Part shown: piece after piece, positions 36,770 to 47,465 of the stretch
Layout: each line of letters opens with the position of its first letter
How positions within the stretch are numbered: position 1 is the stretch's first letter
DNA from: Haematobia irritans
Lineage: Eukaryota > Arthropoda > Insecta > Diptera > Muscidae
Assembly: GCF_050003625.1 (NCBI RefSeq)
Contig: NC_134400.1
Location: 43,572,557-43,636,556, forward strand
Direction: 5' to 3'
Length of the DNA stretch: 64,000 nucleotides
Program-made: the position numbers and the translations under genes
Notes under the pieces: model-generated
What the model saw: only the letters and a program-made list of their open reading frames with translations
What the model was told of the DNA's origin: nothing
Databases searched by the model: none

Positions 36770-37270
36770 ATGTTATTTCTATAGAAAGTTTTGTCAAAAT
36801 TTTATTCGGTTCATAATCATGGTTACCATTCCAGCCAAAAATAATGTAATGAAAATTTTGTCAAAATTTTATTTCTATAGAAAATGTTTGTTAGAATTTT
36901 ATTTCTATAGAAAATTTTGTCAAAATTTTTTTTCTATAAAAAATTTTGTTAAAATTTTATTCGGTTTATAAACATGGTTACCACTACAGCCAAAAATAAT
37001 ATACCAAAATTTTATTTCTATAGAAAATTTTGTTAAAATTTTATTTCTATAGGAAATTGTGTCAACATTTTATTTCTATAACATAGAAAATGTTGTCAAA
37101 ATTTTATTGCTATAGAAAATTTTTGTTAAAATTTTATTTCTATAGAAAATTTTGTCAAAATTTTATTTCTATAGAAAATTGTGTTAAAATTTTATTTCTA
37201 TAGAAAATTTTGTTAAAATTTTATTTCTGTAGAAAATTTTGTCAAAATTTTATTTCTAAAGAAAATTTTG
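36770..37270 (+). repeat. 29-bp array internal to HINE
   Basis: Forward 29-bp monomers, many reading TTTTGTTAAAATT. It is bounded by the core on the left and the stem-loop end on the right. Confidence 0.9.
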
Positions 37271-37879
37271 TCAAACTGAATTATGTACGTATTTGATCGA
37301 TCTTTTTTGATTTAATATATACCACGTATGGACTTACATACAATTTAGAAGACGGTGTTAGGAGGTTTTAAGATACCTTGCCATCGGCAAGCGTTACCGC
37401 AACTTAAGTAATTCGATTGTGGATGGCAATGTTTAGAAGAAGTTTCTACGCAATCCATGGTGGAGGGTACATAAGCTTCGGCCTGGCCGAACTTACGGCC
37501 GTATATACTTGTTAAGCCTCTTATACTTTTCTTCCCTGGTCGAAACCCAAGTTGCCTCAGCCCAGCTTCCCTGGTCAATAACTTACAGTATTCTGAACTT
37601 ATCAGTTTCTTTCAAAAGTTTCCATTCTGTCTGTAACGTAAATAAGGGGCAGAAAGATGGTGGAACTGTTTGGGCCTCCTTTCCCCTGGATTGTTGGAAC
37701 CAGGGTTTGTTCCTTCGATACATCCGCAAAAATCGCCTTTGTCATACAAATCCAATAATATTTATGGTCGCTTATTTACTTCTTCTTTTAACGCTTCGAC
37801 TGGAATTTCTTTAGGTCGAGGTATTTTATCTGCCTTTGCGACGATTTCTGGTTCAATTTTCTGGCTCACACATTCCACT

Positions 37880-38480
37880 CTTTTCTCCGTACTAATTTCT
37901 GACAAGAGTGCAATGCCACATAGGCCTTCTTTATGAGGTCTACGGCATTCTCCATTCAGTTCAGTTTGGAGTCCAAGAGAACTCTCAAGTATTTTGCTGA
38001 ATTTTAGATACTCAACTTTGTCCCTTGAAATTCAGGAGATTTGTATCCAATGATATTTCTTCTTCTAGTGAAGAGATAACACCCAATCCACATCTCTTGG
38101 TCCACTCTGAAAGATACTGCAAAGTCTCACTCAACACATCTGAGACCTTATTCTGGAATTTTTTCCAATATCAATATAACGATATCATCCGCGTACGCCA
38201 CCACCTTGATGCCTTTCCTGCTCAGTCCAATCGAAACGTCGTTTACTATCAATAGCCGCAGCAAGGTGATATTACACTGATTTGTGACAATCCCCTTGTG
38301 GTCTTAGCCTTCCTTGTGGAGTTTGTCAGTCCAATCTCTATGCTCCTCTATGAAGTAACATTACCTCGATCCACTTTATTATAAAATCTTCCACATTTGC
38401 TTTGTATGCAAGGAAGTAACCATTGGTCCGGTAGCTTTCTCATAACTTAAATTTTAAGCGATCTTTTCAAAAGCCTGTTG
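37880..38480 (-). pseudogene. LINE reverse transcriptase relic (R1/jockey-type)
   Basis: Minus-strand translation with frame changes gives PQGDCHKSV-like and QCNITLLRLL (the PQGG...LWN region), then SRKGIKVVAYADDIVI, which carries the catalytic YADD box, then GLGV-like and SAKYLRVLLDSKL, matching the AKYLGVILD motif, and finally IKKAYVALHSCQK. These are successive motifs of a non-LTR retrotransposon reverse transcriptase, with stops in between. The element's own ends are not identifiable. The product would have copied LINE RNA at a nicked target; this copy is dead. Flanking 37512-37880 contains no clear motif. Confidence 0.75.
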
Positions 38481-38599
38481 CTTCGTTGGCGGTATGGTGA
38501 TAAATGTGCTTTTCGCCCTTTATCATGTTTTTGGGGGATCTGAATTCGACTCCATATCATGTAAGTTGGGGACTATTTGTCGTCTGCATTCTAAGGAGT

Positions 38600-39430
38600 G
38601 TTCGATCTATATGTTACTCTAGGTAGTCACTTTTTAAAGAAACTCATACTAATTAAACCTCTGCCACATTATGATGTATGGTTTAACTATGATAATTTCT
38701 TTTTGTCTATACTTTGGCATTTCAAGGTACTAATAAACCCAAAAGGATATTTCCAAATTGAATTATTAACCGTAAAAGAAGTTAATCAGATTTTTATTGC
38801 CATTGTATTCTTGCAATTTTTCCATATCTGGGAATACCTGGGAAATTTGACTCAGGTAAATAAATAAGTGTCACTAACAAAGAATTCTCCTTTTTCTTAT
38901 AGAGACAGTGACGCTACCCAAACAATACAGCTAATGATGATCTAATGGAATGGCAAATAAAAACCCCTATTTCTAGGGGAAGGCGGTTTCATTATTACAC
39001 AAATTTCCGAAATTGGCTTTGTCATCATCATAGACATCGTGAATGAAAAATACTTTCTGGAATATGGCAGTTACTCATTGTTGTCTTTTCTTAATATCAT
39101 CTTAGTTAAAGAAACCCTGAAATGAATTTTGATATCTCATTTATTTCGCAATCGAATGGGGGTTATTTTCTTATCAATTTCGGTTTATGGCTAAGAATAC
39201 ACAAAAAAAAACAAGAAATGATTCATATCTCAAAGAGATTTTACAGATAGCTTTGCTACATTTGCACCAAGGAAATTTGCATGATCTTGACACATAATAA
39301 ATGACTATGAAAAACATATGAGATACGGATATTTAATTAGTGACTGCTTGGAAAGGAAGTTAATTCTCATCGTCGCGCTTGAAGAGACTGCACTATCTAT
39401 CAGAACTGGCTGACCTTTCGCCAGAACTTC
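38600..39430. other. Intervening sequence, nothing recognised
   Basis: About 0.8 kb, AT-rich. An 89-codon frame at 38598-38867 resembles nothing known. Confidence 0.5.
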
Positions 39431-39499
39431 CTGCTGCCCTATCAGGACTTGCAGGGGTATTAAAATGTCTATCTATTCAGTGTGCTTTAGTTGTGAGCA

Positions 39500-39690
39500 A
39501 TACATTCTACTAAGCGATCTGAATGCATATCATGACAATGGATCTCAGACCTGGTACGTGACTCCAGCGGCGAAACTATTGCGGAGCAAATAGTGTGTAT
39601 ACCACAACCACATAAGATCGATCTGGTGATTTTTCCCGGACGTCTTCATAGTCAGCTCTGGTGGTCGTGACTTCCCCATGGCTTGTCGAC
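39500..39690 (+). pseudogene. LINE endonuclease relic
   Basis: A short plus-strand stretch reads LSDLNAYHDNGSQTWY, then after a frame change SSGETIAEQI, corresponding to the GDFNAHH...RG..IAEQI segment of an APE-type LINE endonuclease. Only this fragment is recognisable. Its orientation is opposite to the relic at 37.9-38.5 kb, so the two are probably unrelated insertions. Confidence 0.5.
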
Positions 39691-39701
39691 AAAGCCATGC
39701 A

Positions 39702-39960
39702 TACACGGACGAAAAAGACTGTTTTTCATATGTTTGGGTGTAAAAATTATATATTTGGAACTCAAATTTTCTAACACAATATTTGTAAGTGCAAGCATAT
39801 AATGTTCATAAACTAGCGTAACATGTTTGGGACATATATGTTAATATGTTAGAACATATTATGTTTGGGACATAAACTGTTTGTAAATATTATATTATTT
39901 ATATTAATTTAGAAATAGCCTATAAACATATATGTGTTTAGAAAGAGAGACCTAGAGAGT
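39702..39960 (+). repeat. Dispersed repeat, copy 1 (ACACGGA family)
   Basis: Begins ACACGGACGAAAAAGACTG and continues CATATGTTTGGGTGTAAAAA and TTTGGAACTCAAATTTT, matching 47466-47560. The downstream parts share TATGTTTGGGA-like phrases but diverge. This is probably a MITE or other short interspersed family; its ends are not defined. Confidence 0.65.
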
Positions 39961-40248
39961 ATGCTGCAAGTAAAACAAGTAAGGAAAGTCTAAAGTCGGG
40001 CGGGGCCGACGATATTATACCCTGCACCACTTTATAGATCTAAATTTTCGATACCATATCATATCCGTCAAATGTTTTGGGGGCTATATATAAAGGTTTG
40101 TCCCAAATACATACATTTAAATATCACTCGATCTGGACAGACATGGCTATATCGACTCAGGAGCCCACCCTGAGCATTTTTGCCAAAGACACCACGTGTC
40201 TATCTCGTCTCCTTCTGGGTGTTGCAAACATATGCACAAACTTATAAT

Positions 40249-40822
40249 CAGGGTTGGCCTGTCACAAACTGTGACTTTTGCGACATACATTTGCGACGGT
40301 ATAATACGTATGTCGCAAAAGTCGTAAACCTACTGTAGAAAACCAAATTTTGAATAGAAGAAATCCTGAACATTTTTTAATTTAGTTTGACAGCATTCGC
40401 TGTGAGTTTCTACAGAAATTCGTGAAAGTTTTCCTATGGTCAAGCCTATTTTCTTAGGTGGTATCGAAATTCCCGTTGGTGAGTGTGCAAAATACCTTGG
40501 GGTTATATTGGCCAGGAGACTGAACTTAAAGCTAAGAAAAGACGAGAAAATCCACGGTTACCCTGTACTCGTGCAAAAGGCAATAGGGAAAATGTGGGGA
40601 CTAAAACCGAAAATTGGGAACATTCCTAAGAATTGAAACTTCTTCGCACATAACATCGTCTTGGATATCATCGAATTCGCTGCCTAGCTGACGCGACTAA
40701 AGTATTTTCAGTTTGCGACTTTTGTTACTTTTTCTACATTTACGCCGCGTATGTGACGTTTACGACGTTTACAACTTTGCGACAGTCGCAAACCTAAAAA
40801 AGTTTGATACAGACCATCTCAG
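40249..40822. mobile_element. hAT-like MITE carrying LINE coding sequence
   Basis: The insert begins CAGGGTTGGCCTGTCAC and ends with a sequence whose reverse complement is CTGAGATGGTCTGTATC; 11 of these 17 terminal positions match. It is flanked by the exact 8-bp duplication CTTATAAT (40241-40248 and 40823-40830), and the target is recognisable as the DINE terminus. An 8-bp duplication with CAGGGTTG-type ends is characteristic of hAT elements. A 16-bp perfect hairpin (40273-40288 with 40308-40323) lies near the left end. The middle contains a LINE reverse transcriptase fragment. No transposase is present. Confidence 0.78.
40436..40636 (+). pseudogene. LINE reverse transcriptase fragment inside the MITE
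   Basis: A 66-codon open frame reads VPVGE-like ECAKYLGVILARRLN and ends AIGKMWGLKPKIG. AKYLGVIL and the AIGKKWGL-type motif are diagnostic of the region after the YADD box in R1/jockey-clade reverse transcriptases. Sequence upstream of the first methionine does not extend the match clearly. It is flanked by MITE sequence on both sides, so it is captured or nested DNA rather than a LINE with its own ends. Confidence 0.8.
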
Positions 40823-40914
40823 CTTATAATACCCTGTTCCACAGTGTGGAACACACTCGCCCTTACGAAAAAAGGTTTATGATAGTTGGCCTCTGACAAA
40901 TAAGTACAAGTATA

Positions 40915-40959
40915 GGATCCTGATGAGGAATGTGGTAATTCCGGAACGTGCGTCCATCC
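40915..40959 (+). ncRNA. Hammerhead ribozyme motif, mutated core
   Basis: CTGATGA at 40920, stem II GGAAT/ATTCC around GTGGTA, then GGAA where GAAA is required, a two-base stem III (AC/GT) around a 4-nt loop, and the GTC triplet. Stem I can form GGAT/ATCC with a C-C mismatch next to the core. The GAAA change predicts loss of activity. Confidence 0.72.
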
Positions 40960-41410
40960 AACCATCTTGCAGTCTATAGGGGTTTGCCCTAAAAATTTGA
41001 CAAACATTCTTTTCCTCTGTTGGTTAAGCTACCAACAATAAAAAACAAAAACGAAAAATTGTATTTCTATAGAAAATTGTTTTCGAAATTTAATTTTTAT
41101 TGATCACATCCCTCTTGCCAATCTTGATGCCTCCATAGGGAAGTTCCAATAGGGTTTTACCCTAATAAATTTGACAAACATTCTTTTCCTCTGTTGGTTA
41201 AGCTACTCTTGTAGTTAAGTCAACGCAATGGTTTTAAAGCTGAGATCAAAACAACAAATTGAAAAAAAAATGTACAAAATTTTGTATAGAAATAAAATTT
41301 TGACAAATTTTCTATAGAAAAAAAAAATATTGTGAAAATTTTCTACAGAAATCAAATTTTGAAAAAAATTTCTATAGAAATAAAATTTTGACACAATTTT
41401 CAATAAATAT

Positions 41411-41870
41411 GAATATAAGACTTATGAAGAATTGAAAGGAATGCCAATGAGATCTCCGGCATCTCCAATAATTTCTGACATAAGAGAAGAGATATTAGAA
41501 GTTTCCTTTAGCAATATACCGAAACCTCGAATTATAACAAAATATGTTGACGACATCGTTGCGATAGTAACGAAAACTGACGTGGAATGGACTCTTGACG
41601 CATTAAACTCATTCCACAGTCAAAAACAACTTAATTTAATTTTAAGGATAAGTGATGCAGAATTCCACAAAGAGAATGAAATAAAGATAAGACGATTACT
41701 GACACAAACGAGTTTCCAAATAGAATAATAAGCAGATTAATAAATCGCATTAAAAATAAAACACTTGATGAAAACATTAAAAATAAGACAATTGAAGAGC
41801 CGGAACATAAGAAGGATAAGTCATACAAACCCATGACTTACGTCGAAGGATTCTCAGAACGTTTTTTTCA
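41411..41870 (+). pseudogene. Penelope-type reverse transcriptase fragment
   Basis: The frame from 41432 encodes KGMPMRSPASPIISDI, the GMPMGSPLSP-like motif, and IITKYVDDIVAIV, the Penelope YVDD catalytic box, then SFHSQKQLN. A frame change near 41727 leads into RLINRIKNKTLDENIK-like sequence and KSYKPMTYVEGFSERF, typical of the linker before the nuclease. The N-terminal RT motifs are missing, so the gene is 5' truncated. As a family the enzyme primes from DNA 3' ends and helps retrotransposition; this copy is inactive. Confidence 0.85.
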
Positions 41871-41919
41871 ATTCGGACATATATAACAAAGACAATATTC
41901 AAATTGCATCACGCACGTC

Positions 41920-42096
41920 AAGAACAGTAAAGGAATTATTCAGCAACACAAAGTCGAAAATAAAGAGTGAGGACAGGAATAATATAGTGTACAAAATTAA
42001 ATGTAATGGGGACAAGTCCAACATATGCCCAATGGCTTAAGACAAGACTTTCGTCGCATAAATCAGACATTAAAGCTGTACACATCGGTAGAGCAA
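41920..42096 (+). pseudogene. Penelope GIY-YIG endonuclease, N-terminal half
   Basis: NNIVYKIKCNGDKSNICP corresponds to the GIY...YIG region, and after a frame change QWLKTRLSSHKSDIK matches the conserved alpha helix. The reading is cut at KAVHIGRA by the HINE that begins at 42097, and resumes at 45187 with KTALASHC. Confidence 0.8.
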
Positions 42097-43472
42097 ACAA
42101 TTATATAGCAGCAGTAAGTTCGGCCGGGCCGAATCTTAAATACCCACCACCATTAATCAAATATTAGGGTTTCCTTTGAAATTTCCGGGGTGTTTGATGA
42201 CAGATGTTCTCCCAAGCAGAGCAGATCAACTAGTACCCTTCCCCAAGATAAATTTCAAGATTTTACCTATGAAGACTATATCAGATTCTGGATTTATAAG
42301 AACCATTTTTGTTTGAGTTTTAGAGGAATCATTAACATATCTTGTAATTGTGCAAGAAAATTATAAAATAACGTCTTGATTTGAAATCTTAAATCTGTAG
42401 ATTTTTACCCGAGAAGTAAAATCTAGAAATTTTATATTTAGTTTCAAGCAATTTTCGTGATCAATGCGCCTTCTATACCCTCAAGAAGTGAAATCGGTCT
42501 ATATGGGGGCATTACCAAACCGATAAAAACTAATCCGATACACGTTTTTGTGAGCCTAAAGGTGAGTACTATGTTCGGGGTTTTCACCAAAACACTAAGT
42601 TAAAAGTACAAATATATTTGTGAAGACGTTTATATCAAGTCTTACCAAATAATGAATGGAACAGATACAAGGAATTGATTGCAAATAATTTTATATTTCT
42701 AAATTAATTAATTAAAAAAAGTAACCGTGAAAACAAGCTAGTTTTCATCTTGTAAACTGAGCATAGTACTCAGCTTAAAATACCAGAATATTTACAATTT
42801 CCGGCAATCGGATAAAAACTACGGCTTTTACAAACCCAAGGAGATAAATCGGGAGATCGTTCTTATAGGGGCTATACTAAAATATGGACCGATACTCACC
42901 ATTTTCGGTACACCTCTTTATGGCCCGAAAATACCTCTAGATTTCCAATTTCCGGCAAATCGGATAAAAACTTCGGATTCTAGAAGCACAAGAAGTAAAA
43001 TCGGGAAATCGGTCTATATGGGGGCTATACCAAAATATGGACCGATACTCACCATTTTCGGCACACCTCTTTATGGTCCTAAAATACATCTAGATTTCCA
43101 ATTTCAGGCGAATTGGATAAAAACTAAGGTTTCTATAAGCCCAAGAAGTAAAATCGGGAGATCGGTCTATATGGGGGCTATACCAAAACATTGACCGATA
43201 CTCACCATTTTTGGCACACCTCTTTATGGTCATACAATACCTCTAGATTTCAAATTGGATAAAAACAACGATTTCTATAAGCCCAAGACCCCAAATCGGG
43301 AGGTCAATTTATATGGGGACTATATCAAAACCTGGACCGATATTGCCCATCTTCGACCCTGACAGGCCTGCAGACAAAAGACGAGATTGTGCAAAATTTC
43401 AGCACGATTGCTCCATATTGAAGACTGTAGCGTGATTACAACAGACAGCCAGACAGACAGACGGACATGGTT

Positions 43473-45059
43473 ATTATACCCTCCACCATAGGATGGGGGG
43501 TATATTAACTTTGTCATTCCGTTTGTAACACATCGAAATATTGCTCTAAGACCCCATAAAGTATATATATTCTGGGTCGTGGTGAAATTCTGAGTCGATC
43601 CGAGCATGTCCGTCCGTCTGTTGAAATCACGCTAACTTCCGAACGAAACAAACTTGAAACTTGGCACAAGTAGTTGTTATTGATGTAGGTCGGATGGTGT
43701 TGAAACTGGGCCATATCGGTCCACTTTTACGTATAGCCCCCATATAAACGGACCCCCAAATTTGGCTTGCGATTGCTCTAAGAGAAGCAAATTTCATCCC
43801 ATCCGGCTGAAATTTGGTACATGGTGTTAGTATATGGTCTCTAACAACCATGCAAAAATTGGTCTATATCGGTCCACTTTTACGTATAGCCCCCATATAA
43901 ACCGATCCCCCGATTTGGCTTGCGGAGCCTCTAAGAGAACCAAATTTCATCCGATCCAGCTGAAATTTGGTACATGGTCTCTAACAACCAATTGGTCCAC
44001 ATCGGTCCATAATTATATATAGCCCCCATATAAACCGATCTCCCGATTTGGCTTGCGGAGCCTCTAAGAGAAGCAAATTTCATCCGATCCGGCTGAAATT
44101 TGGTGCATGGTGTTGATCTATGTTCTCTAGTGACCATGCAAAAATTGGTCCACATCGGCCCATAATTATATATAGCCCCCATATAAACCGATACCCAGAT
44201 TTGACTTCCGGAGCCTCATAGAGGAGCAAAGGTCATCCGATCCGATTGAAATTTGGTCCGTGGTGTTAGTATGTTGTCTGTAACAACAATGCCAAAATTG
44301 GTCCATAATTATATATAGCCCCCATATAAGCCGATCCCCAGATTTGACCTCCGGAGCCTCTTAGAGGAGCAAAATTCATCCGATCCGGTTGAAATTGGGT
44401 ACGTGGTGTTAGTATATGCTCTCTAACAACCATGCAAGAATTGGTCCTATCGGTCCATAATTATATATAGCCCCCATATAAATCGATCCCCAGATTTTCG
44501 GTCTATAGTTACATATAGGCGATCCCCAATCACACAAAAATTGGTCCTTGTCGGTTCATATTCAAGGTTGTCACTCGAGCCAAAAATAATCTACCAAAAT
44601 TTTATTTTTATAGAAAATTTTGTCAAAATTTTATTTCTATAGAAAATTTTGTCAGAATTTTATTTCTATAGAAAATTTTATCCAAATTTTATTTCTATAG
44701 AAAATTTTGTCAGAATTTTATTTCTATAGAAAATTTTATCCAAATTTTATTTCTATAGAAATTTTTTCCAAATTTTACTTCTATAGAAAATGTTGTCAAA
44801 ATTTTATTTCTATAGAAACTTTAAACTTAAAAATATACGTATTTAATCGGCCTTATTTAGTTTAATATATACCACGTATGGACTATGTGGTATATATTAC
44901 GGTGTTAGGAAGTTTTAAGATACCTTGCCATCGGTAAGTGTTACCGCAACCCAAGTAATTCGATTGTGGATGGCAGTCTTCAGTAGAAGTTTCTACGCAA
45001 TCCATGGTGGAGGGTACATAATCTTCGGCCTGGCCAAACTTACGGCCGTATATACTTGT
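43473..45059 (+). mobile_element. Complete HINE nested in the 42097-45186 element
   Basis: TATACCCTCCACCATAGG end (43473-43700), about 5.5 core monomers (43700-44560), a forward 29-bp array (44590-44825), then the stem-loop end including an internal hairpin region near 44865-44902 and CTTACGGCCGTATATACTTG. It is inserted exactly in the microsatellite of the outer element; GGACAT and ATCGTCTTAG, separated here, are almost adjacent in the copy at 22305-22325. Confidence 0.85.
44590..44825 (+). repeat. 29-bp array internal to HINE
   Basis: About eight forward monomers; a two-monomer unit with TTTTATCCAAATTTT is duplicated (44655-44760). Confidence 0.9.
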
Positions 45060-45186
45060 ATCGTCTTAGAATTTCTCCCTGATCAAGAATATATACTTTA
45101 TATAGTCGGAAATCGATATTTCGATGTGTTACAAACGGAATGACAAACTTATTATACCCTCGTCACCATTCTATGATGGTTGGTAT

Positions 45187-45420
45187 AAAAACAGCACTGG
45201 CATCTCACTGTGCAACAGCAGGACACAAGACCAATTTCACAGACGTCGAGATACTTGCTCAAGAGAATAATCATAGGCGTTGACTTGCAGAACGAACAGC
45301 AGCACACGAAGTCACGTTAGCTATTTTCAATAAATAATATCTCAAATAATATTTGTGAATATTAAATGTAATTTAATTTTTGTATTTTATGTAGATGCAA
45401 AATCCCACTAACCATGGCAC
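45187..45420 (+). pseudogene. Penelope GIY-YIG endonuclease, C-terminal half
   Basis: KTALASHCATAGHKTNFTDV then EILAQENNHRR matches the conserved C-terminal helix region of Penelope-type GIY-YIG domains (TALAxHCxxTGHxxxFxxVxIL). It is followed by stops. It continues the reading interrupted at 42096. The remaining sequence to about 45420 probably belongs to the element's 3' part, but no clear end is visible. Confidence 0.85.
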
Positions 45421-45484
45421 TAACCGAAATATTGGAAATAATCGATGGTTTCTATGACCTCAAGCCGAACAAAATTAATAATCG

Positions 45485-45642
45485 AAAAAAAATTTTCAAT
45501 AGAAATAAAATTTTGACAACATTTCTCATGGAAATAAAATTTTGACAAAATTTTATATAGAAATAAAATTTTGAGAAAATTTTCTATAGAAATAAAATTT
45601 TGAGAAAATTTTCTATAGAAATAAAATTTGGAGAATTTTTTT
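45485..45642 (-). repeat. 29-bp array, reverse orientation
   Basis: About five reverse monomers directly upstream of the DINE-like terminus at 45647. Confidence 0.88.
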
Positions 45643-45646
45643 TTTT

Positions 45647-47212
45647 ATACCCTTCACCACTACTGTGGTACAGGGTATAATAAGTTTGTGCATTTGTATG
45701 TAACGCCAAGAAGGAGTAATCATAGACCAACCTTTTAGTATACGGATCGGCTTAGAATTAAATTCTGAGTCGATTTAGCGATGTCCGTCTGTCTGTCTGT
45801 CCGTCTGTCTGTCCGTCTGTCTGTCTGTCTGTCTGTTGATGTATTTTTGTGTGCAAAGTACAGCTCGCAGTTTTAGTCCGATTGTCCTAAAATTTGGTAT
45901 AGGGTCCTGTTTCGGCTCAAAGACGATCCCTATTGATTTTGGAAAAAATCGGTTCAGATTTAGATATAGCTGCCATATATATTTTTCGCCGATCTGGTCA
46001 TAATTGGCGTGTATATCAACCGATCTTCCTCAAATTCCGTACATCCGAATATTTTATGGGTCTCGGAAAACTTGCAAAATGCCAGCCAAATCGGTTCAGA
46101 TTTAGATATAGCTCTCATATATAGCTTTCGCCCGATTTACACTCATTTGCCCAAAGAGGCCAATTTTTAACTCCGATTTGGTTGAAATTTTGCACAGGGG
46201 GTAGAATTAGCATTGTTACTATGCGTGCCAAATTTGGTTGACATCGGTTCAGATTTGGATATATCTCCCATATATAGCTTTCGCCCGATTTACACTCATA
46301 TGACCACAGAGGCCAATTTTTAACTCCGATTTAGTTGAAATTTTGCACAGGGAGTAGAATTAGCATTGAAACTATGCGTGCCAAATTTGGTTGAAATCGG
46401 TTCAGATTTGGATATATCTCCCATATATAGCTTTCGCCCGATTTACACTCATATGACCACAGAGGCCAATTTTTTGCTCCGATTTAGTTGAAATTTTGCA
46501 CAGGGAATAGAATTAGCATTGTAGCTATGCGTGCCAAATTTGGTTGAAATCGGTTCAGATTTAGATATATCTCCCATATATAGCTTTCGCCCGATTTACA
46601 CTCATATGACCACAGAGGCCAATTTTTAACTCCGATTTAGTTGAAATTTTGCACAGAGAGTATAATTAGCATTGTTGCTATGCGTGCCAAATTTGGTTGA
46701 AATCGGTTGAGATTTAGATATAGCTCCCATATATATGTTTTTCTGATTTCGACAAAAATGGTCAAAATACCAACAATTTCCTTGTAAAATCGCCACTGCT
46801 TAGTCGCAAAGTTGTAAAAATGACTCTAATTTCCTAAACTTCTAATACATATATATCGAGCGATAAATCATAAATAAACTTTTGCAACGTTTCCTTAAAA
46901 TTGCTTCAGATTTAAATGTTTCCCATATTTATACCCTTCACCACTACTGTGGTACAGGGTATAATTTTTTACTAACATTGTGTTCCACCCTAGTGCATTA
47001 GCCGACTTAAATTTTGAGTCTATAGATTTTGTAGAAGTCTATCAAATTCTTCCAGATCGAGTGATATTTAAATGTATGAATTTGGGACAAACCTTTATAT
47101 ATATCCCCCAACACATTTGACGGATGTGATATGGTATCGAAAATTTAGATCTACAAAGTGGTGCAGGGTATAATATAGTCGGCCCCGCCCGACTTTAGAC
47201 TTTCCTTACTGG
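45647..47212 (+). mobile_element. DINE-1-like element, subfamily 3, complete
   Basis: Starts ATACCCTTCACCACTACTG and ACAGGGTATAATAAG, then ATGTAACGCCAAGAAGGA and a long (GTCT/GTCC)n run at 45785-45840. Core monomers with TATAGCTTTCGCCCGATTTA lie at 46124, 46278, 46431 and 46584 (153-154 bp). A second copy of the TATACCC hairpin occurs at 46929-46962, so the 3' segment may be a second truncated element. The right end is TATAGTCGGCCCCGCCCGAC then TTTCCTTACT. Confidence 0.82.
45785..45840 (+). repeat. GTCT/GTCC microsatellite
   Basis: Uninterrupted run of four-base units GTCT and GTCC, in the position of the microsatellite in DINE-1-like elements. Confidence 0.9.
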
Positions 47213-47465
47213 TTTTTTTTTTTTAATTGTGATAAAATTTTGAGAAAATTTTAGTAGTTAGTAGTTTGTTGGTAAAATTTCTCCGTCGTCTCAAGGCTAT
47301 AAAAACTGATCCCCAATTGTTCTTGTTCTTGAGGGTATATTCTTCATCTGATCGGTGTAGTCCAACTTTGCAGCACTTTTTACATGCAGCAAGCATCTGA
47401 TCTCCATATCAATTGAATAAACAAAATACAAGTGTCATTTAATTTACTTAATATTTTGTTTTCTC

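Larger units (their letters stand above)
34331..37511 (+). mobile_element. Complete HINE with the longest core array
   Basis: The TATACCCTCCACCATAGG end with the TATTGCTCTAAGACCCC block runs 34331-34560. About fourteen 153-bp monomers follow (34570-36740), then a forward 29-bp array (36770-37270) and the ~235-bp stem-loop end (TTCGGCCTGGCCGAACTTAC). The order is the same as in the copy at 24471, but with twice the core units, showing core copy-number expansion within one family. A TCGGTTCATAATCATGGTTA segment near 36807 and its partner near 36961 duplicate part of the junction. Confidence 0.87.
39973..40850 (-). mobile_element. Short DINE-1-like element, subfamily 3, split by a hAT-like MITE
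   Basis: The left end AACAAGTAAGGAAAG with stem-loop AGTCGGGCGGGGCCGAC and TATTATACCCTGCACCACT corresponds to the right end of the element at 45647-47212 in reverse. The right end CAAACTTATAATACCCTG with TTCCACAGTGTGGAA is the TATACCC terminus. The 153-bp core is absent. A 574-bp insert flanked by 8-bp direct repeats interrupts it at 40249-40822. Confidence 0.75.
40905..42096 (+). mobile_element. Penelope-like element, 5' and main part
   Basis: Starts with a terminal region containing a hammerhead (40915-40959) and CCTCTGTTGGTTAAGCTAC. This last segment is repeated at 41189-41208, so two overlapping terminal copies are present. After a short reverse 29-bp stretch (41270-41405) the reverse transcriptase and GIY-YIG endonuclease remnants follow. 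The element is broken at 42096 by a HINE and continues at 45187. Penelope elements are retroelements with an RT related to telomerase and a GIY-YIG nuclease. Confidence 0.78.
42097..45186 (-). mobile_element. DINE-1-like element, subfamily 2, inserted in Penelope element
   Basis: Left end ACAATTATATAGCAGCAGTA with GTTCGGCCGGGCCGAA, a unique flank shared in mirror image with 24072-24470, then core monomers (42830-43330) with TCTATATGGGGGCTATACC at 152-153 bp spacing. The GACAGACAGACGGACATGG microsatellite is followed by a nested HINE (43473-45059), then TATCGTCTTAGAATTTCTCC, TATTCTTGATCAG in reverse, and the TATACCC terminus in reverse (GATGGTTGGTATAAAA). Removing it rejoins the Penelope nuclease reading. 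Confidence 0.83.

Noticed and set aside
38598..38867. 89-codon plus-strand open frame
   Set aside because: No similarity to any family I know and no gene context.
44925..45143. Small open frame beginning MPSVSVTATQVIRLWM, also seen at 7046 and 52836
   Set aside because: It recurs because it lies in the shared stem-loop end of HINEs; no domain and short length argue against a real gene.
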